From contig CAJTDQ010000004.1 in assembly GCA_910574895.1 (NCBI GenBank), positions 1 to 64,000 of the forward strand: DNA of 64,000 nt, written 5' to 3'. The DNA is from Eubacteriaceae bacterium (GTDB taxonomy: Bacteria > Bacillota > Clostridia > Lachnospirales > Lachnospiraceae). Under the pieces are notes generated by a model. It ran no database searches. It was not told the origin of the DNA and saw only the letters and a program-made list of their open reading frames with translations. Below, one piece after another: positions 52,661-62,800 of the stretch. Position 1 is the first letter of the stretch. Each line of letters begins with the position of its first letter. The position numbers were made by a program, and so were the translations under genes.

Positions 52661-53653
52661 TTAATTAGTTATTTGTTTTTTTATTCTTATATCATCACCA
52701 AAAATCTTAAATACTGTATATCCGCCAAGAACTCGTGAATAGATTCTGTCAGAATAATTTCTATTTAAATCCGCTAGAGTAAGGTTGGTTGAAATAATGG
52801 TGGATTTTTGGTGTATAAGTCTGTCGTTCAGGCAATCAAATAATGTAGAGTCAGTAAAAGAGTTTGCCATTTCACTGCCTAAATCATCAATGATTAATAA
52901 GTCGCACTGTAATAATTCATGCATGGTAATCTGACCGAATGCAGAAGACGTGCTTTTGTTAAATGTAATGTTTGATAACAAATCAAAAAATGCCACAGCT
53001 GACAAATATAAAACAGTGTATGACTGTTTTAATAATTCTTTGGCAATGCAGTTGATAAGGAATGTTTTCCCACGGCCTGCGCCACCATAGAATAACAGAT
53101 TGTCAGAGGTTTTGTCAAAGTGTTTTATATAATACTGACAATAATCAACTACAGTTTCAATGTTATCCAGAGCGGAAACTCCTGAAACTTCATCGATAAA
53201 ATCGTCAGAGTAGTAATCAAAATTAAAGGTATCAAAGTTTTCTTTCTTTAATACATCTGCTAGATCTGGTGAAGTATATAGCGAATCAGAAATCTCTTTT
53301 TGAAGGCACTCACAAGGTTTACCGTTGATGAATCCTGTATCCTGGCAAAAAGCGCAATCATAGATGGGATCCAAATAATCGCTGCTGTATCCATTTGATA
53401 GCAGGAGAGCTTTTTTTCTTTCGCTAATAATGGATATATTATCTTTAAGTTTTTCTTTTAGAGAAGTATCTCCGCCTAATGCAGTTCTTGTTGCATTAAT
53501 AGCAAGAGAACTGATTTCTAAATCACATTTTTTGATTTCAGGAATTTTATTATAAATGTCCTGAAGTCTTTGATTTTGCTTCATGCTGTTATTTAAGCGT
53601 TTATCATTGTATTTATTATAAATAATATCATATTGTTCTCTAGTTAATCCCAT
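52661..53653 (-). CDS. DnaI/DnaC-type helicase loader ATPase
   Basis: 330 residues from the ATG at 53653 with GGAGAATTAT upstream; an ATG four codons earlier is less likely. N-terminal helical part, then a Cys cluster CAFCQDTGFINGKPCEC (zinc-binding, as in DnaI), and an AAA+ domain: Walker A YGGAGRGKTFL, Walker B DLLIIDDLGSE, sensor IISTNL. It loads the replicative helicase in the DnaB/DnaD/DnaI primosome. It follows the dnaD gene by 60 bp. Confidence 0.9.
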   Translation of the reverse strand: MGLTREQYDIIYNKYNDKRLNNSMKQNQRLQDIYNKIPEIKKCDLEISSLAINATRTALGGDTSLKEKLKDNISIISERKKALLLSNGYSSDYLDPIYDCAFCQDTGFINGKPCECLQKEISDSLYTSPDLADVLKKENFDTFNFDYYSDDFIDEVSGVSALDNIETVVDYCQYYIKHFDKTSDNLLFYGGAGRGKTFLINCIAKELLKQSYTVLYLSAVAFFDLLSNITFNKSTSSAFGQITMHELLQCDLLIIDDLGSEMANSFTDSTLFDCLNDRLIHQKSTIISTNLTLADLNRNYSDRIYSRVLGGYTVFKIFGDDIRIKKQITN

Positions 53654-53713
53654 ATAATTCTCCATTTATTTGCAAAACAGCCTTTGAACCTTTTTATATA
53701 CACGGGCGTGTAT

Positions 53714-54877
53714 TTATTTATTTTCTGATAAAATAGCATGAATTTTTTTGTCACGGCTATTCCGAATCTGCTCTTCCAATTTGCTATGATTATAGTTACT
53801 GCTTTCAAAAGATTTTGCATTTTTGGGGCGTCCAACTTTTTTTGCAGAAACCTGGGTACTATATTTTTTCTGATTATCTTCAGAGTGAAGCTTGTCTAAC
53901 TTATCAATATCAGCCATTGAGCTGACTTTATTTTCTGACCATCCAAATAAAATTTTATCGGCATAAGGAAAACTTGCGGTATGAGTATGCTCCATTGTGC
54001 GGTTACATGCTTCTAAGATAATGTCATCCGAAAATCCGAAATCTTCCTTCCATTTTGTAATATAAGTTATTTCTTTTTTAATAGGTGATTTGGAAGCAAG
54101 TCCAAAAACTTTGTAAATGCTTTTGCAGATATCCTGACGCAGTTTCGAATCAGTCTTTGCTTCCTCAGCACTATGTATGTCTTTCTTAAAATAAGTTACA
54201 GCCTGTTTTTCTATGTATGCTAATGATTTATGACCCGATGAAATACATGTTTCCATAATGTACTCAATGAAATCGGGTGCTAACTTCAGACCATCTAACA
54301 TGTATAAAATACTATGAATATCAGAAGTATTCAATGTTTTTCCGAGATATGTCTGAGCCAGGAAAGTTAACTGCGTAAAATTCTCATTTTCAGAAAAAGC
54401 AGAAATTTCTTTTGCAGTGTATTTTTTCTTTCCGGGAACAATAGTGCCGGATGGTGTTGGAACCATTGCGGGTACAGTCTCGCCGGAAGCTGTAGCAAGA
54501 GTTTCAGGAACCACTTCGATAGAAGTGTCATTAAATGATTCTGCTTTGTTAGAAATATCCCGAACGATATATTTGTTAGAATGGGACGATTCCAGTCGAA
54601 TACCATTAATGTTACCACAGTGGTCTAAAGACAGAGATAATAGATTCTGTTCAGACCAGAATTTTAATGCACGGATAACGTCTGACTCTAACATATTAAA
54701 CTTGTCCGCAATCATAGTAGTAGACAAGTCGCTGCAGCCGGTATTAACAAGACGTAACAGTAGAAGGTAAATTTTCACAAATTCACCATTTGCTTTTGGC
54801 ATATATTCGTCGATGAAAACATTCGAAACTGAGGTAAAATCTGCAAAATTACCTCTATCAAAAACTAACTTGCTCAT
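53714..54877 (-). CDS. DnaD-domain replication initiation protein
   Basis: 387 residues. An N-terminal winged-helix region (VFIDEYMPKANGEFVKIYLLLLRL, DKFNMLESDVIRALKFWSEQNLL) and a linker. A DnaD/DnaB_2 domain follows at about 190-265 (YLGKTLNTSDIHSILYML, CISSGHKSLAYIEKQA). A second related helical segment, about 270-335 (VFGLASKSPIKKEITYITKW), may be a repeat of it. Primosome component that remodels DNA and recruits the helicase loader encoded next. Basic C-terminal tail. Confidence 0.87.
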   Translation of the reverse strand: MSKLVFDRGNFADFTSVSNVFIDEYMPKANGEFVKIYLLLLRLVNTGCSDLSTTMIADKFNMLESDVIRALKFWSEQNLLSLSLDHCGNINGIRLESSHSNKYIVRDISNKAESFNDTSIEVVPETLATASGETVPAMVPTPSGTIVPGKKKYTAKEISAFSENENFTQLTFLAQTYLGKTLNTSDIHSILYMLDGLKLAPDFIEYIMETCISSGHKSLAYIEKQAVTYFKKDIHSAEEAKTDSKLRQDICKSIYKVFGLASKSPIKKEITYITKWKEDFGFSDDIILEACNRTMEHTHTASFPYADKILFGWSENKVSSMADIDKLDKLHSEDNQKKYSTQVSAKKVGRPKNAKSFESSNYNHSKLEEQIRNSRDKKIHAILSENK

Positions 54878-54941
54878 ATTAAATCCCTTTTCCCGAAAGT
54901 AATATATTTGCGAAAAACAATCGCCCTAACTCGTATGGAAA

Positions 54942-54969
54942 AGTATAGCATAAAAATATAAAAATGCAA
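54942..54969 (-). promoter_or_regulatory. Promoter of dnaD-dnaI-prs
   Basis: On the minus strand TTGCAT (54969-54964), 16-bp spacer, TATACT (54947-54942) with an extended TGC just before it. Confidence 0.75.
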
Positions 54970-55016
54970 CGTCACAAATTGGGTGAAATGCCCATTTTTA
55001 AAGGGAAAACCGGCAA

Positions 55017-55042
55017 TGTTAATAATGTTAATAGTGTTAATA
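55017..55042. repeat. Three iteron-like repeats TGTTAATA upstream of dnaD
   Basis: TGTTAATA occurs at 55017-55024, 55026-55033 and 55035-55042, a 9-bp period, about 50 bp upstream of the dnaD -35. A fourth copy is at 55179-55186. This suggests a cooperative protein-binding site. Close by is TTATCAACA (55158-55166), one base off a DnaA box. Confidence 0.6.
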
Positions 55043-55128
55043 TCTGTTGGTCGCAACTTGTCAGAAATTGTCGAAGTTCCTTTGTTTTAAAGCCATAAAT
55101 AGAGATTTATTAAAGTAAGTTATGTAAA

Positions 55129-55177
55129 CAAAAAATCCACAAAATCTTATTGAAAGTTATCAACAAAATTTTGTGGA
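55129..55177 (-). terminator. Rho-independent terminator of murC
   Basis: TCCACAAAAT (55136-55145) pairs with ATTTTGTGGA (55168-55177). On the minus strand the second arm is followed by a T run (complement of 55129-55135). The loop is 22 nt. Confidence 0.75.
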
Positions 55178-55188
55178 ATGTTAATAAG

Positions 55189-56571
55189 TTAATTTCCAAG
55201 AAGATGTTCACCTATTTTGACAACATCTCCGGCACCCATTGTTATTAACAAATCACCCGGTGCACAATTTTCTAATAAAAAATTTTCTATTTCACTAAAA
55301 CTTGGGAAATAGCAGGCACTGCCTCCCAGTTTTTGGATTTCATTTAATAAATCTTTGGAACTGATTCCAATGGTATTTTTTTCTCTGGCGGCATAAATAT
55401 CTGCTAAAACTACAGAGTCTGCTTCTTTTAAAACTTCAGCAAATTCTGAGAGCAGAGCTTTCGTTCTAGTGTATGTATGGGGCTGAAAAACTACCCACAT
55501 CTTTATGTGCGGATAATGCTTTGCGGTACGTATTGTAGCAATGATTTCATCAGGGTGATGGGCATAGTCATCAATAATTGTCACATCGCCGATTTTTCCT
55601 TTATATTGGAAACGTCTGTCTGTTCCGCCATATGCCATAAGACCTGAGATAATATCCTTATCGCTGATTCCCATAAAATGAGAAGCGGCAATAGAAGCTA
55701 GAGAATTGTAGATGTTATGTTCACCGGTTACATTTAATGAAACGTGAAAAGCTATTTCTCCATTTATAAGTAAATCGTAAGAACCTTTGGCAAATTCGTC
55801 ATATTGAATATTTGCCGGGCTGTACATACTTTTATCAGGATTGGAACCTACAGTAATAACCTTACAGGTCAGTTCATTTGTAAAATAATCTAAATTTTCA
55901 ATATCACTATTGATAATAAGACATCCATCCGCAGGTACCAGTTCAGCATATTTTCTAAAACTATGTCTGATATCATCTAAATCTTTAAAAAAGTCCAAAT
56001 GATCAGCAGCTACATTTAGTATAATAGCCATATTTGGTTTAAAGGACAGAAAACTGTTAGTGTATTCACAGGCCTCTGTAATCATTTTGTCTGAATGTCC
56101 AACACGTGTATTTCCATGAATGGCAGGCATAATACCACCTACTAATATCGTAGGATCAGTGTCAGCTTCTAACATAATCTGAGATAGCATTGAGGTGGTC
56201 GTAGTTTTACCATGTGTACCTGCTACACCAATAGCCATAGGATAATTTAACATAATCTGTCCTAGAAATTCTGCTCTCGTAAGCAGAGGAATGCCAAGTT
56301 CCTTTGCCTTTGTCAATTCAGGATTATCCTGTTTTACAGCAGCCGTATAAATTAGAACATCAATATCTGATGAAATATTATCGGCAGTCTGGTTATAATA
56401 TATTTTGGCACCTAAAGAAACTAGATGGTCTGTGATTTCAGATTCTCTGGTGTCAGAACCTGTTACAGAAAAACCTCTTGAAAGCATAATTTCTGCAAGT
56501 GCGCTCATACTGATGCCGCCAATTCCGGTAAAATGAAGATTGGAAGGAGCATCAAAATCTAAATTGTACAT
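55189..56571 (-). CDS. murC: UDP-N-acetylmuramate--L-alanine ligase
   Basis: 460 residues from the ATG at 56571 (AGGAGAATTATT upstream). Cytoplasmic enzyme of peptidoglycan precursor synthesis, ATP-dependent. N-terminal UDP-binding FTGIGGISMSALAEI, ATP loop GVAGTHGKTTTTSM, central NVAADHLDFF and ERRFQ-type TDRRFQYKG, then DDYAHHPDEIIAT and VVFQPHTYTRTK, all MurC hallmarks. Single gene with its own terminator. Confidence 0.96.
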   Translation of the reverse strand: MYNLDFDAPSNLHFTGIGGISMSALAEIMLSRGFSVTGSDTRESEITDHLVSLGAKIYYNQTADNISSDIDVLIYTAAVKQDNPELTKAKELGIPLLTRAEFLGQIMLNYPMAIGVAGTHGKTTTTSMLSQIMLEADTDPTILVGGIMPAIHGNTRVGHSDKMITEACEYTNSFLSFKPNMAIILNVAADHLDFFKDLDDIRHSFRKYAELVPADGCLIINSDIENLDYFTNELTCKVITVGSNPDKSMYSPANIQYDEFAKGSYDLLINGEIAFHVSLNVTGEHNIYNSLASIAASHFMGISDKDIISGLMAYGGTDRRFQYKGKIGDVTIIDDYAHHPDEIIATIRTAKHYPHIKMWVVFQPHTYTRTKALLSEFAEVLKEADSVVLADIYAAREKNTIGISSKDLLNEIQKLGGSACYFPSFSEIENFLLENCAPGDLLITMGAGDVVKIGEHLLGN

Positions 56572-56591
56572 AATAATTCTCCTATATAATA

Positions 56592-56630
56592 AAGTGTAAT
56601 TATTATACACTTCTTTCATAGATTTTTAAA
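56592..56630 (-). promoter_or_regulatory. Promoter and inverted repeat of murC
   Basis: Minus-strand TTTAAA (56630-56625), 17-bp spacer, TATAAT (56607-56602). AAGTGTA (56592-56598) and TACACTT (56606-56612) form 7-7-7 arms around the -10, a possible operator. Confidence 0.5.
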
Positions 56631-56822
56631 GTCTGAAAAGAATAAAACAAACGAAGTTTATTATGTTAAAAAAATCACAAAATTAAAAAGTGACAAATTT
56701 TTACAAAAATATTGTGCATATATAACAAAACATGCAGAAAAAAGTCGAAAAATAAGGAAAAAATGTATAAAAAAAGTCTTTAAACGACCATAAAAACCCT
56801 TTTATTAAGCGAGGTTTAATGA

Positions 56823-56828
56823 TATAAT
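56823..56828 (+). promoter_or_regulatory. Probable -10 of the glgC-glgD-spoVG operon
   Basis: TATAAT 35 bp before the glgC ATG. No good -35 at 17 bp. Confidence 0.4.
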
Positions 56829-56862
56829 TTTATTACTAAATAGAAGCAGCGAGGTATAGGAC

Positions 56863-58134
56863 ATGATCAAAAAAGAAATGATAGCTATGTTGCTGGCAGG
56901 AGGACAAGGAAGTCGTCTGGGTGTACTTACAGCAAAGGTAGCAAAACCGGCAGTTGCTTTTGGAGGAAAATATAAGATAATTGATTTTCCGCTAAGCAAT
57001 TGTATTAATTCGGGTGTTGATACTGTTGGTGTGTTAACACAGTATCAGCCATTAAGATTAAACGCTCATATAGGAATCGGAATTCCCTGGGATCTGGATC
57101 GAAATATTGGAGGGGTTACAGTTCTACCGCCTTATGAGAAAAGTAAAAATACGGAATGGTATACAGGAACGGCCAATGCGATTTTTCAAAATTTAGATTA
57201 TATGGAATCATACAATCCGGATTATGTCTTGATTTTATCAGGAGACCATATTTATAAAATGGATTATGAAATAATGCTGGATTACCACAAAGCAAACAAT
57301 GCAGATGTGACGATTGCAGCAATGCCGGTTCCTATGGAAGAGGCAAGTAGATTTGGAGTGGTTGTAACAGACGATAATCATAAGATTACAGAGTTTCAGG
57401 AGAAACCGGAGCATCCAAAGAGTAATCTGGCATCTATGGGTATATATATATTCAGCTGGCCGGTATTGAAAGAAGCGTTGATACACTTAAAAGACCAGCC
57501 GAAGTGTGATTTTGGAATGCATGTTATTCCATATATCCATGAAAAAGGGAATCCTATATATGCTTATGAATATAATGGCTATTGGAAAGATGTAGGAACC
57601 CTGAAGTCTTATTGGGAAGCAAACATGGAATTAATTGATATTGTTCCGGAGTTTAATTTATATGAGGAGTTCTGGAAGATATATACAAAGAATGATGCAC
57701 TTCCGCCACAGTATGTTTCGGCAGATTCCAGTGTAGAGCGGAGTATTATTGGGGAAGGCTGTGATATACAGGGAGATCTCCATAATTCTGTTATTAGTGC
57801 TAATGTTGAAATAGGAAAAGACGTTGAAATACATGATTCCATTATTATGCAGGGATGTAAAATAAAAGATGGAACGAAAATATATAATACAATCATAGCT
57901 GAAAATGTGGAAGTTGGGGAACGCTGCACAATCGGTATCGGAGAGTATGCAGACAGCCAGTTGAGTCAGAAAGTATATAATTGTGAGTTGACTGTTATTG
58001 GTGAAGGAAGTGAGATTCCGAATGATGTCACTATTGGAAAAAATGTGGCAATTTCAGGAAAAACAGGACCCGAAGATTATCCTGACGGAAGTCTCCCATC
58101 AGGCGGCTATATAGTTAAGGCAGGTGAGATTTAA
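56863..58134 (+). CDS. glgC: Glucose-1-phosphate adenylyltransferase, catalytic subunit
   Basis: 423 residues. Makes ADP-glucose, the glycogen precursor. Nucleotide loop [49 protein letters not shown] (glucose-1-phosphate site) and [14 protein letters not shown]-terminal left-handed beta-helix (about 290-390) follows. The glgD ATG overlaps its stop by one base (TAATG). Confidence 0.95.
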   Translation: MIKKEMIAMLLAGGQGSRLGVLTAKVAKPAVAFGGKYKIIDFPLSNCINSGVDTVGVLTQYQPLRLNAHIGIGIPWDLDRNIGGVTVLPPYEKSKNTEWYTGTANAIFQNLDYMESYNPDYVLILSGDHIYKMDYEIMLDYHKANNADVTIAAMPVPMEEASRFGVVVTDDNHKITEFQEKPEHPKSNLASMGIYIFSWPVLKEALIHLKDQPKCDFGMHVIPYIHEKGNPIYAYEYNGYWKDVGTLKSYWEANMELIDIVPEFNLYEEFWKIYTKNDALPPQYVSADSSVERSIIGEGCDIQGDLHNSVISANVEIGKDVEIHDSIIMQGCKIKDGTKIYNTIIAENVEVGERCTIGIGEYADSQLSQKVYNCELTVIGEGSEIPNDVTIGKNVAISGKTGPEDYPDGSLPSGGYIVKAGEI

Positions 58135-59252
58135 TGAGAGCAGTTGGAATAATTTTAGCAGGTGGAAACAATAGCAAAATGAAAGAACTTTCCAAAAAAA
58201 GAGCGGTTGGAGCGATGCCGGTTGCTGGAAGTTACAGGGCTATTGATTTTGCATTAAGTAATATGACAAATTCACATATACAGAAAGTAGCTGTATTAAC
58301 TCAGTATAATGCATGGTCGTTAAATGAGCATCTGAGTTCGTCCAAATGGTGGGACTTTGGTAGAAAACAAGGAGGTTTGTATGTATTTACACCTTCTATT
58401 ACATCAGACAATGGTTTCTGGTATCGTGGGACGGCAGATGCCATTGCACAGAATATTGCGTTTCTAAAAAAGAGTCATGAGCCGTATGTAATCATTGCTT
58501 CAGCAGATGCTGTTTATAAAATGGATTATAATAAGGTTTTGGAAAAGCACGTAGAGACAGGTGCGGATATTACCATTGTCTGTAAAGAAATGGGCGAGGG
58601 GGCAAATGTTTCGGCATATGGAGTAGTTACAGCGGATAATAATGGAAGAATCACGGATTTTGTTGAAAAACCAATTGAGAGCAGAAGTACATTTATTTCA
58701 ACTGGTATTTATATAATCAGAAGAAGATTATTAATTCAGTTGATTGAACAATGTATAACAGAGGACAGATATGATTTTGTTAATGATATTATTATCCGAA
58801 ATAAATCATCCAAAAAGATTTATGTTTATGCATTAGAATCATATTGGAATAATATATCCAGTGTAGAGGGATATTTTAAAACAAATATGGATTTCTTGAA
58901 ACCGGAGGTAAGGGATTTCTTCTTTAAACAGTATCCTGATGTATATTCAAAAGTGGAGGATCTTCCACCGGCAAAATATAATCCGGGTTCCAAAGTAAGC
59001 AACAGTCTTATTTCCAGTGGATGCATCGTTAATGGAACAGTTGAAAATTCTGTTGTATTTAAACAGGCATATATTGGAAATAATAGTGTTATAAGAAATG
59101 CGGTTATTTTAAATGATGTTTATATTGGAGATAATACGGTTGTAGAGAATTGTATTGTTGAGAGTCATAGTACCATTAATCCGGGAGAACATTTTGGGGA
59201 TGAAAATGAACTAAAGGTTATTAATGAAAGAAATTTTAGATACAGTCTATAA
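58134..59252 (+). CDS. glgD: GlgD, regulatory paralogue of glucose-1-phosphate adenylyltransferase
   Basis: 372 residues, a homologue of GlgC. The nucleotide loop is altered (LAGGNNSKMKELSKKRA instead of GGQGSRL) and ADAVYKMDY replaces DHIYKMDY, so catalysis is likely weak or absent. In Firmicutes GlgD forms a heterotetramer with GlgC and raises its activity. Translationally coupled to glgC. Confidence 0.93.
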   Translation: MRAVGIILAGGNNSKMKELSKKRAVGAMPVAGSYRAIDFALSNMTNSHIQKVAVLTQYNAWSLNEHLSSSKWWDFGRKQGGLYVFTPSITSDNGFWYRGTADAIAQNIAFLKKSHEPYVIIASADAVYKMDYNKVLEKHVETGADITIVCKEMGEGANVSAYGVVTADNNGRITDFVEKPIESRSTFISTGIYIIRRRLLIQLIEQCITEDRYDFVNDIIIRNKSSKKIYVYALESYWNNISSVEGYFKTNMDFLKPEVRDFFFKQYPDVYSKVEDLPPAKYNPGSKVSNSLISSGCIVNGTVENSVVFKQAYIGNNSVIRNAVILNDVYIGDNTVVENCIVESHSTINPGEHFGDENELKVINERNFRYSL

Positions 59253-59267
59253 AGAAAGGAAAAATAT

Positions 59268-59552
59268 ATGAACATAACAGACGTAAGGGTTAGGAAAATG
59301 ACAAAAGAGGGAAAGATGAAAGCTGTGGTATCTATTACTATTGATGATGAATTTGTAGTACATGATATTAAAGTAGTAGAAGGTGAGAAAGGTTTGTTTA
59401 TCGCGATGCCGTCTAGAAAAGCAGCAGACGGAGAGTATAGAGATATTGCTCATCCGATTAATTCAGGTACCCGCAATTCCATTCAGAGTCTTGTTTTAGA
59501 AGCGTATGAAAAAGCGTTATTAGAGCCGGACGATTCAGCTTTGGCAGAATAG
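59268..59552 (+). CDS. spoVG: SpoVG family RNA/DNA-binding regulator
   Basis: 94 residues, the usual length: [67 protein letters not shown]. Broad regulator of sporulation and envelope genes in Bacillus and Staphylococcus. Its linkage to glgCD is seen in Lachnospiraceae. Ends at a strong terminator. Confidence 0.96.
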   Translation: MNITDVRVRKMTKEGKMKAVVSITIDDEFVVHDIKVVEGEKGLFIAMPSRKAADGEYRDIAHPINSGTRNSIQSLVLEAYEKALLEPDDSALAE

Positions 59553-59572
59553 TAAAATAGAATAAATGAAAC

Positions 59573-59611
59573 AGACAGGTCAAAGCAGAGAACTTTGACC
59601 TGTCTTTTTTG
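59573..59611 (+). terminator. Strong rho-independent terminator after spoVG
   Basis: 13-bp perfect stem AGACAGGTCAAAG (59573-59585) with CTTTGACCTGTCT (59593-59605), then a T run. Confidence 0.95.
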
Positions 59612-59792
59612 GACAAAAACATAAAATAACCTAAAAAATGTTTTTATTTAGTTTATTATAAAAAAGTAGAAATATAGCGAAATTATATAAAAACAACAAT
59701 GAATTTATCCATACTGTCAAAAATAGATTATGAGAATTGGTAATATTGCTCAAAAACGTTTTTTACATTGAATTTAAAGTGTACAAAATGCT

Positions 59793-59818
59793 ACAATATA
59801 TATAGATATATATATTGT
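59793..59818. promoter_or_regulatory. 26-bp perfect palindrome upstream of the BspA-type gene
   Basis: Arms ACAATATATATA and TATATATATTGT are perfect around a central GA, 41 bp before the ATG. This is the core promoter zone, so a repressor site is plausible. The arm ends ACAATATA/TATATTGT recur in the inverted repeat at 25037-25062. AT-rich sequence makes chance palindromes less rare. Confidence 0.45.
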
Positions 59819-59858
59819 TTCAGTGTTAATATATGTGAAAAAATAGGAGGAGTTTAAT

Positions 59859-62800
59859 ATGAGCAGATATTTAAAGAAAGCGCTTTCATTTATGCTTGCT
59901 TTAATGTTGGCAGTTACTGGAATGACAACAATGTCGCAGCCTGCAACTGTAATGGCAGCAGAGTCAGCATCAATGACTACGGAAACGATTGATGATCCGG
60001 TGGAGGCAACGATAAATGCTGATGTTTATTTTGTGCATAAAGCAACGGGTAAATTAGTGACAATAAATGGAGTAAAAGGTGATCCTATTGAATGTATTAC
60101 AGCATTAAATGGAAAAGATGTACCGGCAAATGGATTATTTAAAATCTTTTATGGAAAATATGGAGAAAAAAAGGTTGTAAACTTTACTAATAAGCAGACA
60201 AATACCAGTTGGAAGGCAGATGAAAATAATGTCTTTCAGATGGATAAATGGGATCATCCAAGTGGTTGGGAATCTGTACAGATAGAACCGCAGGGAGATG
60301 GGACAATCTGTTTTAAAAGTAGTGCAAATGATAAGTATTTTACAGTAAAAGATGGAAAACTGCAATTGACAAATCTTAATGACGGAGAGGAACCTTCTCC
60401 AAATGAAAGATTTATTTTACATACAGATACGAAACCAAAGACAGCAAAGGCAGTGACTCTTTCCGATATATCGGGCGATTGTGTAACTGTTTCATGGAAA
60501 GGTGTCAGTGAGAGTCTGTTTAGCGGATATGAAGTTCTTTATTCAACCGGTGAGGCAGGACCTTTTACATCGGCGGGCACTACCGGAAAAACAACATTAA
60601 ATGTAACAGATTTAAGATTAAATACAAAATATTTCTTTAAAGTGCGTACATTCACAAATTACGATGATAATGTGTATGCAGACAGTAAAATGGCGTACGC
60701 AGTAACGTTGAAAGAGCGTAAACCATCGAAACCTTCTAACGTAAGAACAGAGGAGAAAGATGGAAAGTTAGTTGTATCATGGAATAAGGCGAATAATGCA
60801 TCGAGTTACAATGTTTATAGAGCAGACAGCCGTTTTGCAGAATATAAACTGGTGAAAGCGGGTATAACAGATACTACTTATGTAGAGGAATCGCCGAATA
60901 GTAATTCGAAATTTAATAATTATTATAAGATTCAGGCAGCAAATTCTGAAACAGAAAGTGAGTTCTCAGATCTTTCCTCGCTTGAAATTTCAATGTTCGG
61001 TCAAAATACATATGTATTTAATGAGACGGATGACCCTCAGAAAATACAGGAAACAACACAGAGTGTTTTTGTAAAACAGAGATATAATCAGTTTGGTAAA
61101 AACAGATTTGCGTTGGCTTATAAACCGGGAAATTATGTTGACGCAGGCATGGTAAATATCGGATATTATACATATATACACGGTTTAGGTAAAACACCGA
61201 CGGATACGCAGTTATATAATGTAAATACTCCGTCAGCATTGTCCGGAAATAATGCAACATGTAATTTCTGGGTAGGAATTGAAAATGTTCAGATTGAAGA
61301 TGTTGAAAATAATAATGGTGATGTAAATGCATGGTTCCAGTGGGGTGTTTCCCAGGCGGCACCGGCAAGAAGACTAAATGTATTAAGAAAGGCTCATTTC
61401 CAGTGGCAGTGGGATGGCTGGTGTAGTGGTGGATATATTGCTGATTGTAAATTTGCCAAACAGGTTGGATCATTATCACAGCAGCAGTACTACTATAGAA
61501 ACAGTGATTTTGATGAAACGATTGTAGAAGAAGGTGGAAAGCAGGGTGGAGTTTACGGTGTAAACTGGAATCAGGTGATTCAGGGATGTGATGGTGTAAA
61601 TAAAGAAGTGTGTCAGGATAATAGTTCTAAAAAATTTAGTGCCGGCACATCATTGATAAATAATAATGGATATACAAACTGGAATCAGAGAGGATGTACA
61701 ACTGTTATTGAGAAAACAGACGCAATCAGAGAAAAACCATTTTTGTATTTTGATACTGCATCTGACAGATACAAGGTATTTGTACCGGCTTTAAGAAAGA
61801 ATGCTACAGGCATCAGTTGGAGTGAGAATAATATTGGTGAAGGAACAAGCATAGATGTAGAGAAAAATTTCTATATTGCAAATCCTGATGAAGACACAGC
61901 TGATACGATTAATCATCAGTTAGAAATTGGAAAAAATATTATCTTCCAGCCGGGAATATATCATGTCGATAAGCCTATAAAGGTGGATGAGCCTAATACA
62001 ATATTATTAGGTCTTGGTATGGCAACAATTATTCCTGATAATAAAGAAGCTGCTATAAAAACAGCTGATGTTGGAGGACTTGCTATCTGTGGTTTGATTC
62101 TTGATGCAGGAAATTATTCAAAAACATTACTGACAGTGGGAGAAGAGGGATGTAACAAGAACCATAAAAATAACCCATCTGTAATACAGGATGTATTTTA
62201 TAGAGTTGGTGGAACAGGCGATCTTGGAAGATGTACCAGCTGTGAAGTAATAAACAGTAATGATGTTATTGTTGACCACACATGGATTTGGAGAGCTGAC
62301 CATGGAGATAATACCGGCTGGTATGATAACACAGCGAAGAACGGTATTGTAGTTAATGGTGATGATGTAACCTGCTATGGATTATTTGTTGAGCATTTCC
62401 AGGAATATGATATATTATGGCGTGGAGAAAATGGAAAAACATATTTCTTACAGAATGAAAAATGTTATGATCCACAGAGCCAGGACGGATGGATGTCGCA
62501 TAACGGTACGAAGAAGGGATATGCAGCATATAAAGTAACGAATAATGTAAAAAATCATTATGCAGTAGGTATGGGTGTATATGATGTGTTTATTTACACC
62601 AATGGAGCAAGTATCTATCTTGATAGTGCTATTGAAGTGCCGGATACACCAAATGTACTGATTGAAAATGCATGTATTACGGAAATTGCGGCAGGAGACG
62701 GACCGAAAGTAGGTATCAATCATATTATTAATGGAACTACAGCAGGAATTAGAACTGGTGCAGGACAGGGTAGTGCAGATGTAAAAGGCGGATATGCAAT

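Noticed and set aside
61018-61479. Minus-strand open frame inside the beta-helix gene
   Set aside because: Shadow of the coding frame, with an implausible His/Tyr-rich composition.
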